Shown here: positions 47,012 through 54,738 of the stretch, piece after piece
How positions within the stretch are numbered: position 1 is the stretch's first letter
How the letters are laid out: each line of letters starts with the position of its first letter
Source of the DNA: Caulobacter sp. 602-1
GTDB taxonomy: Bacteria; Pseudomonadota; Alphaproteobacteria; Caulobacterales; Caulobacteraceae
Assembly: GCF_003931565.1 (NCBI RefSeq)
Contig: NZ_RRYI01000011.1
Coordinates: forward strand, 1 to 64,000
DNA: 64,000 bases
Reading direction: 5' to 3'
Notes under the pieces: model-generated
The model's input: only the letters and a program-made list of their open reading frames with translations
Told to the model about the DNA's origin: nothing
Database searches by the model: none
Translations under genes and position numbers: made by a program

Positions 47012-47557
47012 CTACAGCGCCTTTCCCATTCGGATCAGCGGCACGCGGTAGCCGGTCGAAGTCTCCGCCTCGAACGGCTCGATCTCATGATAGCCGCACG
47101 CGCGGTACAGCGGCGCGCCGCCCATGGTCGCGGCCATCTCGACGCGCGAAAAGCCCGCGGCGCGGGCGGCGGCTTCGCAGGCGTCCAGGATCAGCCGGCC
47201 GACGCCTTTGCGCGTATGGTCGGGATGGGTGTACATCGCCCGCACCCGCGCCGCGTCGGTCTTCGGATCCAGAAAGGCCGCGTCGCGCCCCGCCGAGTGG
47301 TCGCCGCCGAACAGGGTGGCGCGCCGGCTCCAGCCGCCGCAACCGGCGATCGCCTCGCCATCCTCCACGACGAAATAGGCGCCGTCGGCGATCAGCTGAG
47401 TGTCCAGGCCCATGATTTCGAACGAGGCCTTCACCCCCTCCGGCGGCAGGAACGCTCCCAGCAGCTCGCCGATCGCGCGGTCCATGAGGGCTGACAGGAC
47501 CGGCATGTCCTCGGGACGCGCCAGGCGCAGAAGAAGGTTGGGTTGGGACGAATTCAT
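47012..47557 (-). CDS. GNAT family N-acetyltransferase
   Basis: 181 residues, with the acetyl-CoA-binding signature RVRAMYTHPDHTRKGVGRLIL (V-R-x-x-R/K-x-G-x-G) at about 104-125 and the following LVxACEAAARAAGFSRVEMAAT. Acceptor unknown. ATG at 47557 (or GTG three bases before) with GGAG upstream; the long frame to 48247 is non-coding antisense. Confidence 0.88.
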   Translation of the reverse strand: MNSSQPNLLLRLARPEDMPVLSALMDRAIGELLGAFLPPEGVKASFEIMGLDTQLIADGAYFVVEDGEAIAGCGGWSRRATLFGGDHSAGRDAAFLDPKTDAARVRAMYTHPDHTRKGVGRLILDACEAAARAAGFSRVEMAATMGGAPLYRACGYHEIEPFEAETSTGYRVPLIRMGKAL

Positions 47558-47827
47558 CACGACTCCATCACGGCGCGGCCAGGCCCCGGAAAACAGGGAT
47601 TCGGCATGACGTCGGACAATGTTTCGCCCTCGCCCACCGATCGCCCATCGGCCGCCCCAGGCGCCCAATGGCGAGGCGACTAACATGTCAGTCTCCGTCT
47701 CGACTGAAAACGGATTGCGCCAGCGAGGCCGTAATTTCGAGATGGCGGCGTTCCGGCGTGCAGGGTCCGCCGGCCTCGAGCTCGACGTCCCGGGACGCCG
47801 GCCGATAACGAACAGGCGGGGATGGTT

Positions 47828-49426
47828 ATGAGTGGATTGGACGCGTCTTCTTCGGGTGGCGTGCTTACACGGCGTCGGTTCTTCGAAAGCCTGGCCGCGG
47901 TCGGCGGCATGTCGCTGGTGCTGTCGGGCATGGAGGCGCTGGGCTACGGCATGGCCTCGGCCACCGAGCTCCCCCCCGAGCTGACCGGCGGCGCCAAGAA
48001 CACCAAGATCGTCATCCTGGGCGCGGGCCTGGCGGGCATGACCGCCGCCTACGAGCTGAGCAAGGCCGGCTATCAGGTGCAGGTGCTGGAGGCGCGCTCG
48101 TTCGCGGGCGGTCGCTGCCAGACGGCGCGCAAGGGCTTCAAGCACACCGACCTGATCGGCCATGAGCAGACCTGCGAGTTCGACGAGGGCCACTACATCA
48201 ACCACGGCCCGTGGCGGATCCCGTATCACCACCGCTCGACCCTGCACTACACCAAGAAATTCGGCGTGCCGCTGGAGAGCTTCGTCAACGATAACGACGC
48301 GTCGTACGTCTATTTCGAGAAAGGCGCGGGCGCGCTGGCCGGCAAGCCGGTCCGCAAGGGTGAGATCGCCGCCGACATCCGCGGCTACACTGCCGAACTG
48401 GTCGCCAAGGCCGCCAGCCAGGGCCAGTTGGACGCTCCCCTGTCGGGCCTCGACCGCGAGAAGTTCATCGCCTACGTCGTCAACGAAGGCCGCCTGTCCA
48501 AGGACCTGGCCTACAAGGGCACGGAAGGCCGCGGCTTTTCAGTCCATCCTGGCGCGGGCGTAAACCCCGGCCCCGGCAAGGAACTGCCGCCCTTCGCCTT
48601 CAAGGACGTGCTCGACAGCAACGCCTGGCGGGTGCTGAGCTCGGTCACCGGCTATGAGCAGCAGCGCACCATGCTGCAGCCGATCGGCGGCATGGACCAG
48701 ATCGCCAAGGCCTTCGAGAAGCAGGTCGGACCGATGATCCGCTATGGCGCCGTGGTCGAGAAGATCAAGCAGTCGCCCACCGGCGTGACGGTCTCGTACA
48801 AGGGCGCAGACGGCAAGAAGACCGAGGTCACTGCCGACTACTGCCTGTGCACCATCCCGCTCAGCGTGCTGAAGCAGATCGACCTGGACGCCTCGGCGCC
48901 GTTCAAGGCGGCGATGGAGGGGGTCTCCTACGCGCCGGTCAACAAGATCGGCCTGCAGATGAAGACGCGCTTCTGGGAAGAGAAGCACCACATCTACGGC
49001 GGCCACGTCTATACCGACACGGCGATCAATTCGATCACCCTGCCCTCTTACGGCTGGCAGGGGCAGAAGGGCGTGCTGCTGGGCTACTACATGTTCGGCG
49101 GCGAGGCCGCCCGGATCAGCGCCAAGAACCCGGCTGATCGCGCGGCCTACGCCGTCGCGGCGGGCCAGAAGATCTTCCCGGAATACGCCGAGAACTTCGA
49201 CAACGCCTTCTCCTTCTGCTGGCACCTGGCCGAGTACAATCTGGGCGGCTGGGCCGAGTGGGGCGAGGACGGCCGCAAGAACAGCTATCCGACGCTGTGC
49301 GAGCCTGACGGCCGCCTGTACCTGGCCGGCGAGCACCTCAGCTATCTTGGCGGCTGGCAGGCCGGAGCCATCGAATCCGCCTGGCAGCAGATCGGCAAGA
49401 TCCACGCCCGCGTGTCGCAAGCCTGA
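47828..49426 (+). CDS. Tat-exported flavin monoamine oxidase family enzyme
   Basis: 532 residues. Twin-arginine signal TRRRFFESLAAVGGMSLVLSG, then FAD Rossmann motif VILGAGLAGMTAAYELSKAGYQVQVLEARSFAGGRCQT, and the C-terminal FAD-binding GEHLSYLGGWQAGAIESAW. The family oxidises amines or L-amino acids to imines. A cytochrome c and a RidA-type enzyme follow in an operon, so electrons may go to the cytochrome rather than O2. Start taken as ATG 47828; ATG 47822 adds two residues. Confidence 0.9.
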   Translation: MSGLDASSSGGVLTRRRFFESLAAVGGMSLVLSGMEALGYGMASATELPPELTGGAKNTKIVILGAGLAGMTAAYELSKAGYQVQVLEARSFAGGRCQTARKGFKHTDLIGHEQTCEFDEGHYINHGPWRIPYHHRSTLHYTKKFGVPLESFVNDNDASYVYFEKGAGALAGKPVRKGEIAADIRGYTAELVAKAASQGQLDAPLSGLDREKFIAYVVNEGRLSKDLAYKGTEGRGFSVHPGAGVNPGPGKELPPFAFKDVLDSNAWRVLSSVTGYEQQRTMLQPIGGMDQIAKAFEKQVGPMIRYGAVVEKIKQSPTGVTVSYKGADGKKTEVTADYCLCTIPLSVLKQIDLDASAPFKAAMEGVSYAPVNKIGLQMKTRFWEEKHHIYGGHVYTDTAINSITLPSYGWQGQKGVLLGYYMFGGEAARISAKNPADRAAYAVAAGQKIFPEYAENFDNAFSFCWHLAEYNLGGWAEWGEDGRKNSYPTLCEPDGRLYLAGEHLSYLGGWQAGAIESAWQQIGKIHARVSQA

Positions 49427-49437
49427 GACCAGAAAAG

Positions 49438-49836
49438 ATGATGATCAGATTCTTCCGTTTCGCCGCCTTGGCGCTGGTCGCGACGATCGCCGCGCCGGCG
49501 CTCGCCTCGGCCGCCACGCCGCAATCGCAGTTCATGGACAACTGCTCGGCCTGTCACCAGGCCACCGGCAAGGGCGTCAAGGGCGCCTTTCCGCCCCTGG
49601 CCGGCTCGCCGCTCGTCCAGGGCGATCCGAAGATCGTCATAACCACGGTGCTAAATGGCCGCGCGGGCATGCCGGCCTTCAAGGACGACCTGACCGACGC
49701 CGACCTGGCGGCCATCCTGACCTATGTCCGCGGTTCGTGGGGCAACAAGGCCTCGGCCATCAAGCCCAGCGACGTCGTGGCCGCCCGCAACGCCGCCAAG
49801 GCCGCCGCCAAGGCGCGCGGCCTGCAGGCTCACTAA
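49438..49836 (+). CDS. Periplasmic c-type cytochrome
   Basis: 132 residues with a signal peptide (about 1-23, ending ASA) and one haem-binding motif CSACH, followed by a distal Met ligand in GRAGMPAF. Class I cytochrome c. Located 11 bases after the amine oxidase, and likely to accept its electrons. Confidence 0.92.
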   Translation: MMIRFFRFAALALVATIAAPALASAATPQSQFMDNCSACHQATGKGVKGAFPPLAGSPLVQGDPKIVITTVLNGRAGMPAFKDDLTDADLAAILTYVRGSWGNKASAIKPSDVVAARNAAKAAAKARGLQAH

Positions 49837-49918
49837 CCGAAGCGTGACAGCCGAAAGTGGATACCGGTTTCGGCGCCCGTCACGCGTCAATGTTTGAATT
49901 CCACAGGGAGAAGACCTC

Positions 49919-50401
49919 ATGAAACGCCTCATCGCCCTCGCCGCCGGCATCGCCGCCCTCGCCGGCGCCGCCCACGCCCAGGAGATCGTCCGCGGTGGCG
50001 ATCCCAAGTCGGCCATCGCCAGCGTCGTCACGGTGCCGGCCGGCTACGACACCATCTATGTCAGCGGCATGACCCCGCCGGTGATCGATGAAAAGGCCAC
50101 GGGCGTGGCCAAGTTCGGAGACACCAAGACCCAGACCCTGGGCGTGCTGGGCCGTATCGAGGCCGCCCTGAAGACGCAGGGCGCAACCATGGCAGACGTC
50201 GTGATGATGCGGGTCCTGCTGGTCGGCGATCCGGCCAAGGGCGGCAAGATGGACTTCGCCGGCATGATGGAGGGCTACAAGACCTACTTCGGCACCGCGA
50301 CGCAGCCCAACAAGCCCTCGCGCATCACCAGCCAGATCACCTCGCTGGTCGCCGACGGCATGCTGGTCGAGATCGAGGTCCAGGCGGCCAAGAAGAAGTA
50401 G
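49919..50401 (+). CDS. RidA family protein, exported
   Basis: 160 residues with a signal peptide (about 1-20, ending AHA). The RidA/YjgF core has KTQTLGVLGRIEAALKTQGATMADVVMMRVLLVGD and a C-terminal IEVQAAKK, but the active-site Arg loop looks altered. RidA proteins speed hydrolysis of reactive imines, the product of the amine oxidase two genes upstream, so a periplasmic imine clean-up role is likely. Most RidA are cytoplasmic; export is unusual. Confidence 0.85.
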   Translation: MKRLIALAAGIAALAGAAHAQEIVRGGDPKSAIASVVTVPAGYDTIYVSGMTPPVIDEKATGVAKFGDTKTQTLGVLGRIEAALKTQGATMADVVMMRVLLVGDPAKGGKMDFAGMMEGYKTYFGTATQPNKPSRITSQITSLVADGMLVEIEVQAAKKK

Positions 50402-50434
50402 GGCCGGCCCGAGCGTTCCAATTTCATCGTTACG

Positions 50435-50485
50435 CGAAATTAATTTCGTGACAACGTTGTCAAACGCAATTCAAACGTCTATATG
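50435..50485 (+). promoter_or_regulatory. Promoter with two abutting perfect palindromes
   Basis: CGAAATTAATTTCG (50435-50448) is directly followed by TGACAACGTTGTCA (50449-50462), each a perfect 14-bp palindrome. The second has the central CG with TGAC/GTCA flanks seen in LacI-family operators and overlaps the -35 TTGTCA (50457-50462). TATATG (50480-50485) lies 17 bases on as -10. The promoter points at the candidate small RNA. Confidence 0.7.
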
Positions 50486-50491
50486 GAAATC

Positions 50492-50558
50492 AGCCCTTTC
50501 GGGCGTTTCCTCCCAATGACTCGGCCGCCTTCTTCTCCTGGAAGGCGGCCGTTCTTTT
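50492..50558 (+). ncRNA. Candidate small regulatory RNA
   Basis: Predicted transcript of about 67 nt from the promoter at 50457-50485: first hairpin GCCC-UUUC-GGGC (50493-50504), an unpaired stretch GUUUCCUCCCAAUGA that contains an anti-Shine-Dalgarno-like CCUCCC, and a terminator hairpin (50522-50551) with UUCUUUU. The same layout (hairpin, CCUCC patch, terminator) is common in trans-acting alphaproteobacterial small RNAs. It could also be only the terminator of the ridA operon. Confidence 0.6.
50522..50558 (+). terminator. Rho-independent terminator
   Basis: Perfect 11-bp stem CGGCCGCCTTC / GAAGGCGGCCG with an 8-base loop, followed by TTCTTTT. Ends the candidate small RNA and any read-through from ridA. 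Confidence 0.88.
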
Positions 50559-50572
50559 GTCTGGAGCTCGGC

Positions 50573-50767
50573 TCAGGCCGAGATGTTCACCAGCACGCCC
50601 GTCAATTCGCCGGTGGCCTGGCTCAGCGCCGCGCCGGCCGCGGCGGTGGCCTTGGCGTTGGTCTGGGCCACCGCCAGCTGGGTCAGGTCGACGATCGCCG
50701 CGGCGGCCTCGCTCGAAGCCGCCGGACGTGGCGTATATTGGGCGGCGTTGGCGGCGGAAACCTGCAC
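50573..50767 (-). CDS. Small hypothetical protein (64 aa)
   Basis: 64-residue, Ala/Thr-rich helical protein starting at GTG 50767 with GAGGA eight bases upstream (CAGAGGAATGCGCC). It has no membrane segment and no recognised motif; the pattern AAAAIVDLTQLAVAQTNAKATAAAG recalls a short amphipathic helix. Convergent with the candidate small RNA. Possibly real because of the good RBS, but unproven. Confidence 0.5.
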   Translation of the reverse strand: MQVSAANAAQYTPRPAASSEAAAAIVDLTQLAVAQTNAKATAAAGAALSQATGELTGVLVNISA

Positions 50768-50841
50768 GGCGCATTCCTCTGGTGATCGATGGCAATCTGG
50801 TCGGCAAGCCTTAAGCGGACCTGACCAAACAGGGTTAACCC

Positions 50842-51216
50842 TCAGGCCGTGACGATCCGCCCCTCGCGCGCTTCGACCGGCCAGGGCGACAGCCTGGCGC
50901 CGACGCACGGGCCGCCGACGCAGGCCCCCTCTTCCACAGTGAACACCGCCCCGTGCCAGGAGCAGGCGATCAAGCCGCCGTCCGGCGTCAGGTACTGGTC
51001 CAGTTTCTGAGCCAACGGCAGGCCGGCGTGGGGGCAGCGGTCGACATAGCCGAACACCGCCTCGCCCCGGCGCACCACGAAGCCGTGAAAGCGGGCCTCG
51101 CCGATCTGCAGCACATAGTTTCGCGCCGCCCCATCGGCGATCAGGTCCAGCGGACCGAGATTGATCCCGGCCCGCGTTTCCCAGATCCGACCGACAGTCG
51201 CGACGTCTTGGCTCAA
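50842..51216 (-). CDS. Rieske [2Fe-2S] ferredoxin-like protein in the tyrosine operon
   Basis: 124 residues with a Rieske cluster motif: CPHAGLPLA (C-x-H) and CSWHGAVF (C-x2-H). Resembles ferredoxin components of oxygenases. Start is TTG 51216, sharing its bases with the upstream stop TGA (TTGA), with a weak RBS. Last gene of the tyrosine degradation operon; no cognate oxygenase is present in the window, so its electron partner is unknown. Confidence 0.78.
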   Translation of the reverse strand: MSQDVATVGRIWETRAGINLGPLDLIADGAARNYVLQIGEARFHGFVVRRGEAVFGYVDRCPHAGLPLAQKLDQYLTPDGGLIACSWHGAVFTVEEGACVGGPCVGARLSPWPVEAREGRIVTA

Positions 51217-52220
51217 ACCCGCTCGACCGTCTGCTCGATGGCGCCGAAGATCGAATGACCCTTGGCGTCCTTCATCTCGATGCGGATAGTGTCGTCGCCC
51301 AGCAGGAATGGCGTCTTCGGCGCGCCCGTCAGGATGGTCTCGACCGTGCGTAGTTCGGCGAGGCACGAATAGCCCAGGCCGCCCTCGCTGATCGGCTTGC
51401 CGGGACCGCCGTCCTCGCCACGGTTCGACACGGTGCCCGAGCCCACGATCGTGCCAGCGCTCAACGACCGGGTCTTGGCGGCGTGGGCCACCAGGGTCCC
51501 GAAGTCGAAGGTCATGTCGACGCCAGCGTCGGCCTTGCCGAAATCCTGGCCGTCCAGCTCGACCAGCAGGGCGCCGTGAAGCTTGCCGTCCCTCCAGGCC
51601 TCGCCCAGCGCGTCGGGCGACACCGCCACCGGCGAGAAGGCGCTGGCCGGCTTGGACTGTACGAAACCAAAGCCCTTGGCCAGTTCGCCGGGGATCAGGT
51701 TGCGCAGGGAGACGTCGTTGCAGAGCATGACCAGGCGGATGGCCGCCAGGGCCTCCTCGCGGGTCGCGCCCAGCGGCACGTCGTCGACGATCACGGCGAC
51801 CTCGCCTTCCAGATCGCAGCCCCAACTGGCGTCGGCCAGGGGGATGGTGTCGCGCGGGGCCAGGAAACCGTCCGACGCGCCCTGGTACATCAGGGGATCG
51901 GTCCAGAAGCTCTCGGGCATCTCGGCGCCGCGCGCCTGACGCACCAGCTGGACGTGGTTCACATAGGCCGAGCCGTCGACCCACTGGAACGCGCGCGGCA
52001 GCGGGCTCAGGGCGTCGTGCTCGTGGAAGCGCTCCTTCGGCACCGAACCGTGCTCGAGGCTGTCGGCCAGCCCTTGCAGCATCGGCCCGCAACGCGCCCA
52101 GTCGTCCAGCGCGGCCTGCAGCGTCGGCGCGATGGTCCCGGCGTCGGTGAACCAGGCCAGGTCGTTAGAGACCACCACAAGCCTGCCGTCACGGCCGCCC
52201 TTGAGAGACGCGAGCTTCAT
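51213..52220 (-). CDS. fahA: Fumarylacetoacetate hydrolase family protein
   Basis: 335 residues of the FAH family: WTDPLMYQGASDGFLAPRDTI, DLEGEVAVIVDDVPLGAT, LCNDVSLRN and GSGTVSNRGEDGGPGK carry the conserved Asp/Glu metal ligands. In the tyrosine pathway it splits fumarylacetoacetate (or maleylacetoacetate) to fumarate and acetoacetate. The order with hmgA and hppD upstream supports that assignment, but no maleylacetoacetate isomerase gene is seen here. Confidence 0.9.
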   Translation of the reverse strand: MKLASLKGGRDGRLVVVSNDLAWFTDAGTIAPTLQAALDDWARCGPMLQGLADSLEHGSVPKERFHEHDALSPLPRAFQWVDGSAYVNHVQLVRQARGAEMPESFWTDPLMYQGASDGFLAPRDTIPLADASWGCDLEGEVAVIVDDVPLGATREEALAAIRLVMLCNDVSLRNLIPGELAKGFGFVQSKPASAFSPVAVSPDALGEAWRDGKLHGALLVELDGQDFGKADAGVDMTFDFGTLVAHAAKTRSLSAGTIVGSGTVSNRGEDGGPGKPISEGGLGYSCLAELRTVETILTGAPKTPFLLGDDTIRIEMKDAKGHSIFGAIEQTVERV

Positions 52221-52246
52221 CGACGCTTCCTCTTTCCCAGTTCTAG

Positions 52247-53524
52247 TTAAGGCAGGCGGGCCTTGGGGAAACCCGTCCAGCAGGCGTCATAGTCACCCTG
52301 AAGCGCGGAAGTCTCCAGAGCGAACTTCGTCGGCCGGATCACCCAGCGGCTCTCGAACATGAAGGCCATGGTCCCGTCGATCTTGTGCGGTCCCAGCTCG
52401 GCCTCGGTCGCCTTCGTGTGGCTGGCGACGTCGGGCCCGTGGTCGCTCATGCAGTTGTGCAGGCTCGCGCCGCCCGGCGAAAAGCCGCCCTCCTTGGCGT
52501 CATAAGCGCCGTGGACCAGGCCCATGAACTCGCTCATCACATTGCGATGGAACCAGGGCGGTCGGAACGTGTGCTCGGCCACCATCCAGCGCGGCGGGAA
52601 GATCACGAAGTCGCAATTGGCCGTCCCCGGCGTGTTGCTGGGCGAGGTCAGGACCGTGAAGATCGACGGATCGGGGTGGTCGAAGCTGACGGTGTTGATC
52701 GTGTTGAAGCGCGACAGGTCGTAGCGGTACGGCGCGAGATTGCCGTGCCAGGCCACCACGTCCAGCGGGCTGTGATCCCACGCGGCGGCCCACAGCGCCC
52801 CCTGGAACTTCTGGATCACCAGGGTCGCTTCATCGACGTCCTCGAACGCCGCCACGGGCGTCTCGAAGTCACGCGGATTGGCCAGGCCGTTGGAGCCGAT
52901 CGGCCCCAGGTCCGGCAGCTTGAACGCCGCGCCATAGTTCTCGCAGACATAGCCGCGCGAGGGGCCGCCGACCTCGACGCGGAACCGCACGCCGCGCGGG
53001 ATCACGGCGATCTGGCCAGGGCCCGCCGTCAGCACGCCCAGTTCGGTGACCAGGGTCAGCACGCCCAACTGCGGCACGAGCAGAAGCTCGCCGTCGGCGT
53101 TGTAGAACACCCGGTTCTTCATCGACGTGTTGGCGAGATAGAGATGCACGCCGAGGCCGTTCAGCGTCGCCGCATCCGCGTTGCCGGCCAGGGTGACCAG
53201 GCCATCGACGAAGTCGGTCGGGGCCGCCGGGATCTCCAGCGGGCTCCAGCGCAGGCGGTTCGGCGTCACCGGGCCGTGGAACGCCGAAACCAGCCTGTCC
53301 TGGGCATAGGGTTGATACGGCCCATGCCCGGCGCTTGGCCGCAGGCGGTAAAGCCAGCTGCGCTTGTTCTCGTGGCGCGGCGCGGTGAAGGCCGTGCCGG
53401 ACAGCTGCTCGGCATAGAGGCCGAACGGCACGCGCTGCGGTGAGTTCTGGCCCACCGGCAAAGCGCCGGCCACGGCCTCGGTGGCGAAGTGGGCGCCGAA
53501 GCCGGTTTGGTAGCGGAGGTCCAT
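52247..53524 (-). CDS. hmgA: Homogentisate 1,2-dioxygenase
   Basis: 425 residues, matching family length. Start motif YQTGFGAHFATEAV; iron ligands in WMVAEHTFRPPWFHRNVMSEFMG (His, His, Glu) and a C-terminal GGASLHNCMSDHGPD. Opens the homogentisate ring to maleylacetoacetate. ATG at 53524 with weak RBS; the 75-base N-terminal extension in the same frame lies partly in a repeat element and is unlikely. A dispersed palindromic repeat (53548-53651) lies between it and hppD. Confidence 0.95.
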   Translation of the reverse strand: MDLRYQTGFGAHFATEAVAGALPVGQNSPQRVPFGLYAEQLSGTAFTAPRHENKRSWLYRLRPSAGHGPYQPYAQDRLVSAFHGPVTPNRLRWSPLEIPAAPTDFVDGLVTLAGNADAATLNGLGVHLYLANTSMKNRVFYNADGELLLVPQLGVLTLVTELGVLTAGPGQIAVIPRGVRFRVEVGGPSRGYVCENYGAAFKLPDLGPIGSNGLANPRDFETPVAAFEDVDEATLVIQKFQGALWAAAWDHSPLDVVAWHGNLAPYRYDLSRFNTINTVSFDHPDPSIFTVLTSPSNTPGTANCDFVIFPPRWMVAEHTFRPPWFHRNVMSEFMGLVHGAYDAKEGGFSPGGASLHNCMSDHGPDVASHTKATEAELGPHKIDGTMAFMFESRWVIRPTKFALETSALQGDYDACWTGFPKARLP

Positions 53525-53547
53525 GTGCGTTTCGAACCCAATTTTCT

Positions 53548-53651
53548 TGTCATCCCGGACGCCCTGAAAGGACGATCCGGGACCCAGGGGCCGGCGCACT
53601 GCGGTCGCCCCTGGGTCCCGGCTCTACGCTACGCTTCGGCCGGGGTCACAA
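53548..53651. repeat. Intergenic palindromic repeat element
   Basis: Ends TTGTCATCCCGG and CCGGGGTCACAA are imperfect inverted repeats, and inside is a perfect 15-bp stem CCGGGACCCAGGGGC (53577-53591) / GCCCCTGGGTCCCGG (53607-53621). This resembles the short dispersed palindromic elements of Caulobacter-type genomes. It lies in the operon, between hppD and hmgA, upstream of the hmgA start. Confidence 0.75.
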
Positions 53652-53676
53652 CGAACGGTAATTTCGAGCCCTAGGC

Positions 53677-54738
53677 TCAAGCCTCCACCGTGATTACCCC
53701 ACGGCGGATCTGGTCCAGCTCGATGCTCTCGAACAGGGCCTGGAAGTTGCCGTTGCCGAAGCCCTGGTTGCCCTTGCGCTGGATGATCTCGAAGAAGATC
53801 GGGCCGAACAGGTTCTCGGTGAAGATCTGCAGCAGCAGGCCCTCGTCGCCGACATTGCCGTCCAGCAGGATGCGGTTCTTCCTCAGGCGCTCCAGGTCCT
53901 CGCCGTGGCCGGGCACGCGCTTGTCGACCAGCTCGTAATAGGTCTCGATGGTGTCCTGCAGCTTGACGCCCCGGGCGCGCAGCTTCTCGACGGTGTCGTA
54001 GATATTGTCCGTGGTCAGGGCCAAGTGCTGGATGCCCTCGCCGTTGTACTGGCGGATGAACTCCTCGATCTGGCTCTTGTCGTCCTGGCTCTCGTTCAGC
54101 GGGATGCGGATGGCCTTGTCGGGCGCGATCATCGCCTGGCTGAACAGGCCCGTGGCCTGGCCCTTGATGTCGAAATACTTCTGCTCCTCGAAGCCGAAGA
54201 CGTCGCGATAGAAGGTCGACCAGGTGCGCATCTGGCCGCGCTTGACGTTGTGGGTCAGGTGGTCGAGCAGATCCAGGCCGACATTATTGGCCGCTTCGGC
54301 TTCCGTCGCACCGGCCACCGGGGTCCAGCTGGCGAACACCGCGTCCGCGCCAGGAACCAGATAAAGCATCGAGCCGCCGATGCCTTCCAGCACCCGCGCG
54401 CCCTCGCCCAGCACCGTGGCCGAGGCGTCGGCCGCCACGGCGCCGCGCTTCAGGGCCTCGGCATAGGCCTGCTCGACATCGGCGACGCCGAACGCCATGC
54501 CATTGGCCGAAGGGCCGTGGGCAGCGCGGAACTCGGCCACCTGGCCGGTCGCCTCGTCATTGACCAGCAGGTTGATGCGGCCCTGCTTGTAGCGGGTCAC
54601 GGCCTTGGTCGGGTGGGTCGAGGCGGCGACGAAGCCCATCTGCTCGAACAGCGCCTTCATGGCGGCCGGGTCGGGGCTGGTGAACTCGACGAAGGCGAAG
54701 CCGTCGAGGCCGAGGGGATTGTCTTGAGTCACGCTCAT
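53677..54738 (-). CDS. hppD: 4-hydroxyphenylpyruvate dioxygenase
   Basis: 353 residues with two vicinal-oxygen-chelate domains. Fe(II) ligands in LDHLTHNVKRGQM (His), GIQHLAL (His) and IFFEIIQR (Glu); C-terminal gate GNQGFGNGNFQALFESIELDQIRRG. Converts 4-hydroxyphenylpyruvate to homogentisate. Start overlaps the aminotransferase stop by 4 bases, so the two are coupled. Confidence 0.96.
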   Translation of the reverse strand: MSVTQDNPLGLDGFAFVEFTSPDPAAMKALFEQMGFVAASTHPTKAVTRYKQGRINLLVNDEATGQVAEFRAAHGPSANGMAFGVADVEQAYAEALKRGAVAADASATVLGEGARVLEGIGGSMLYLVPGADAVFASWTPVAGATEAEAANNVGLDLLDHLTHNVKRGQMRTWSTFYRDVFGFEEQKYFDIKGQATGLFSQAMIAPDKAIRIPLNESQDDKSQIEEFIRQYNGEGIQHLALTTDNIYDTVEKLRARGVKLQDTIETYYELVDKRVPGHGEDLERLRKNRILLDGNVGDEGLLLQIFTENLFGPIFFEIIQRKGNQGFGNGNFQALFESIELDQIRRGVITVEA

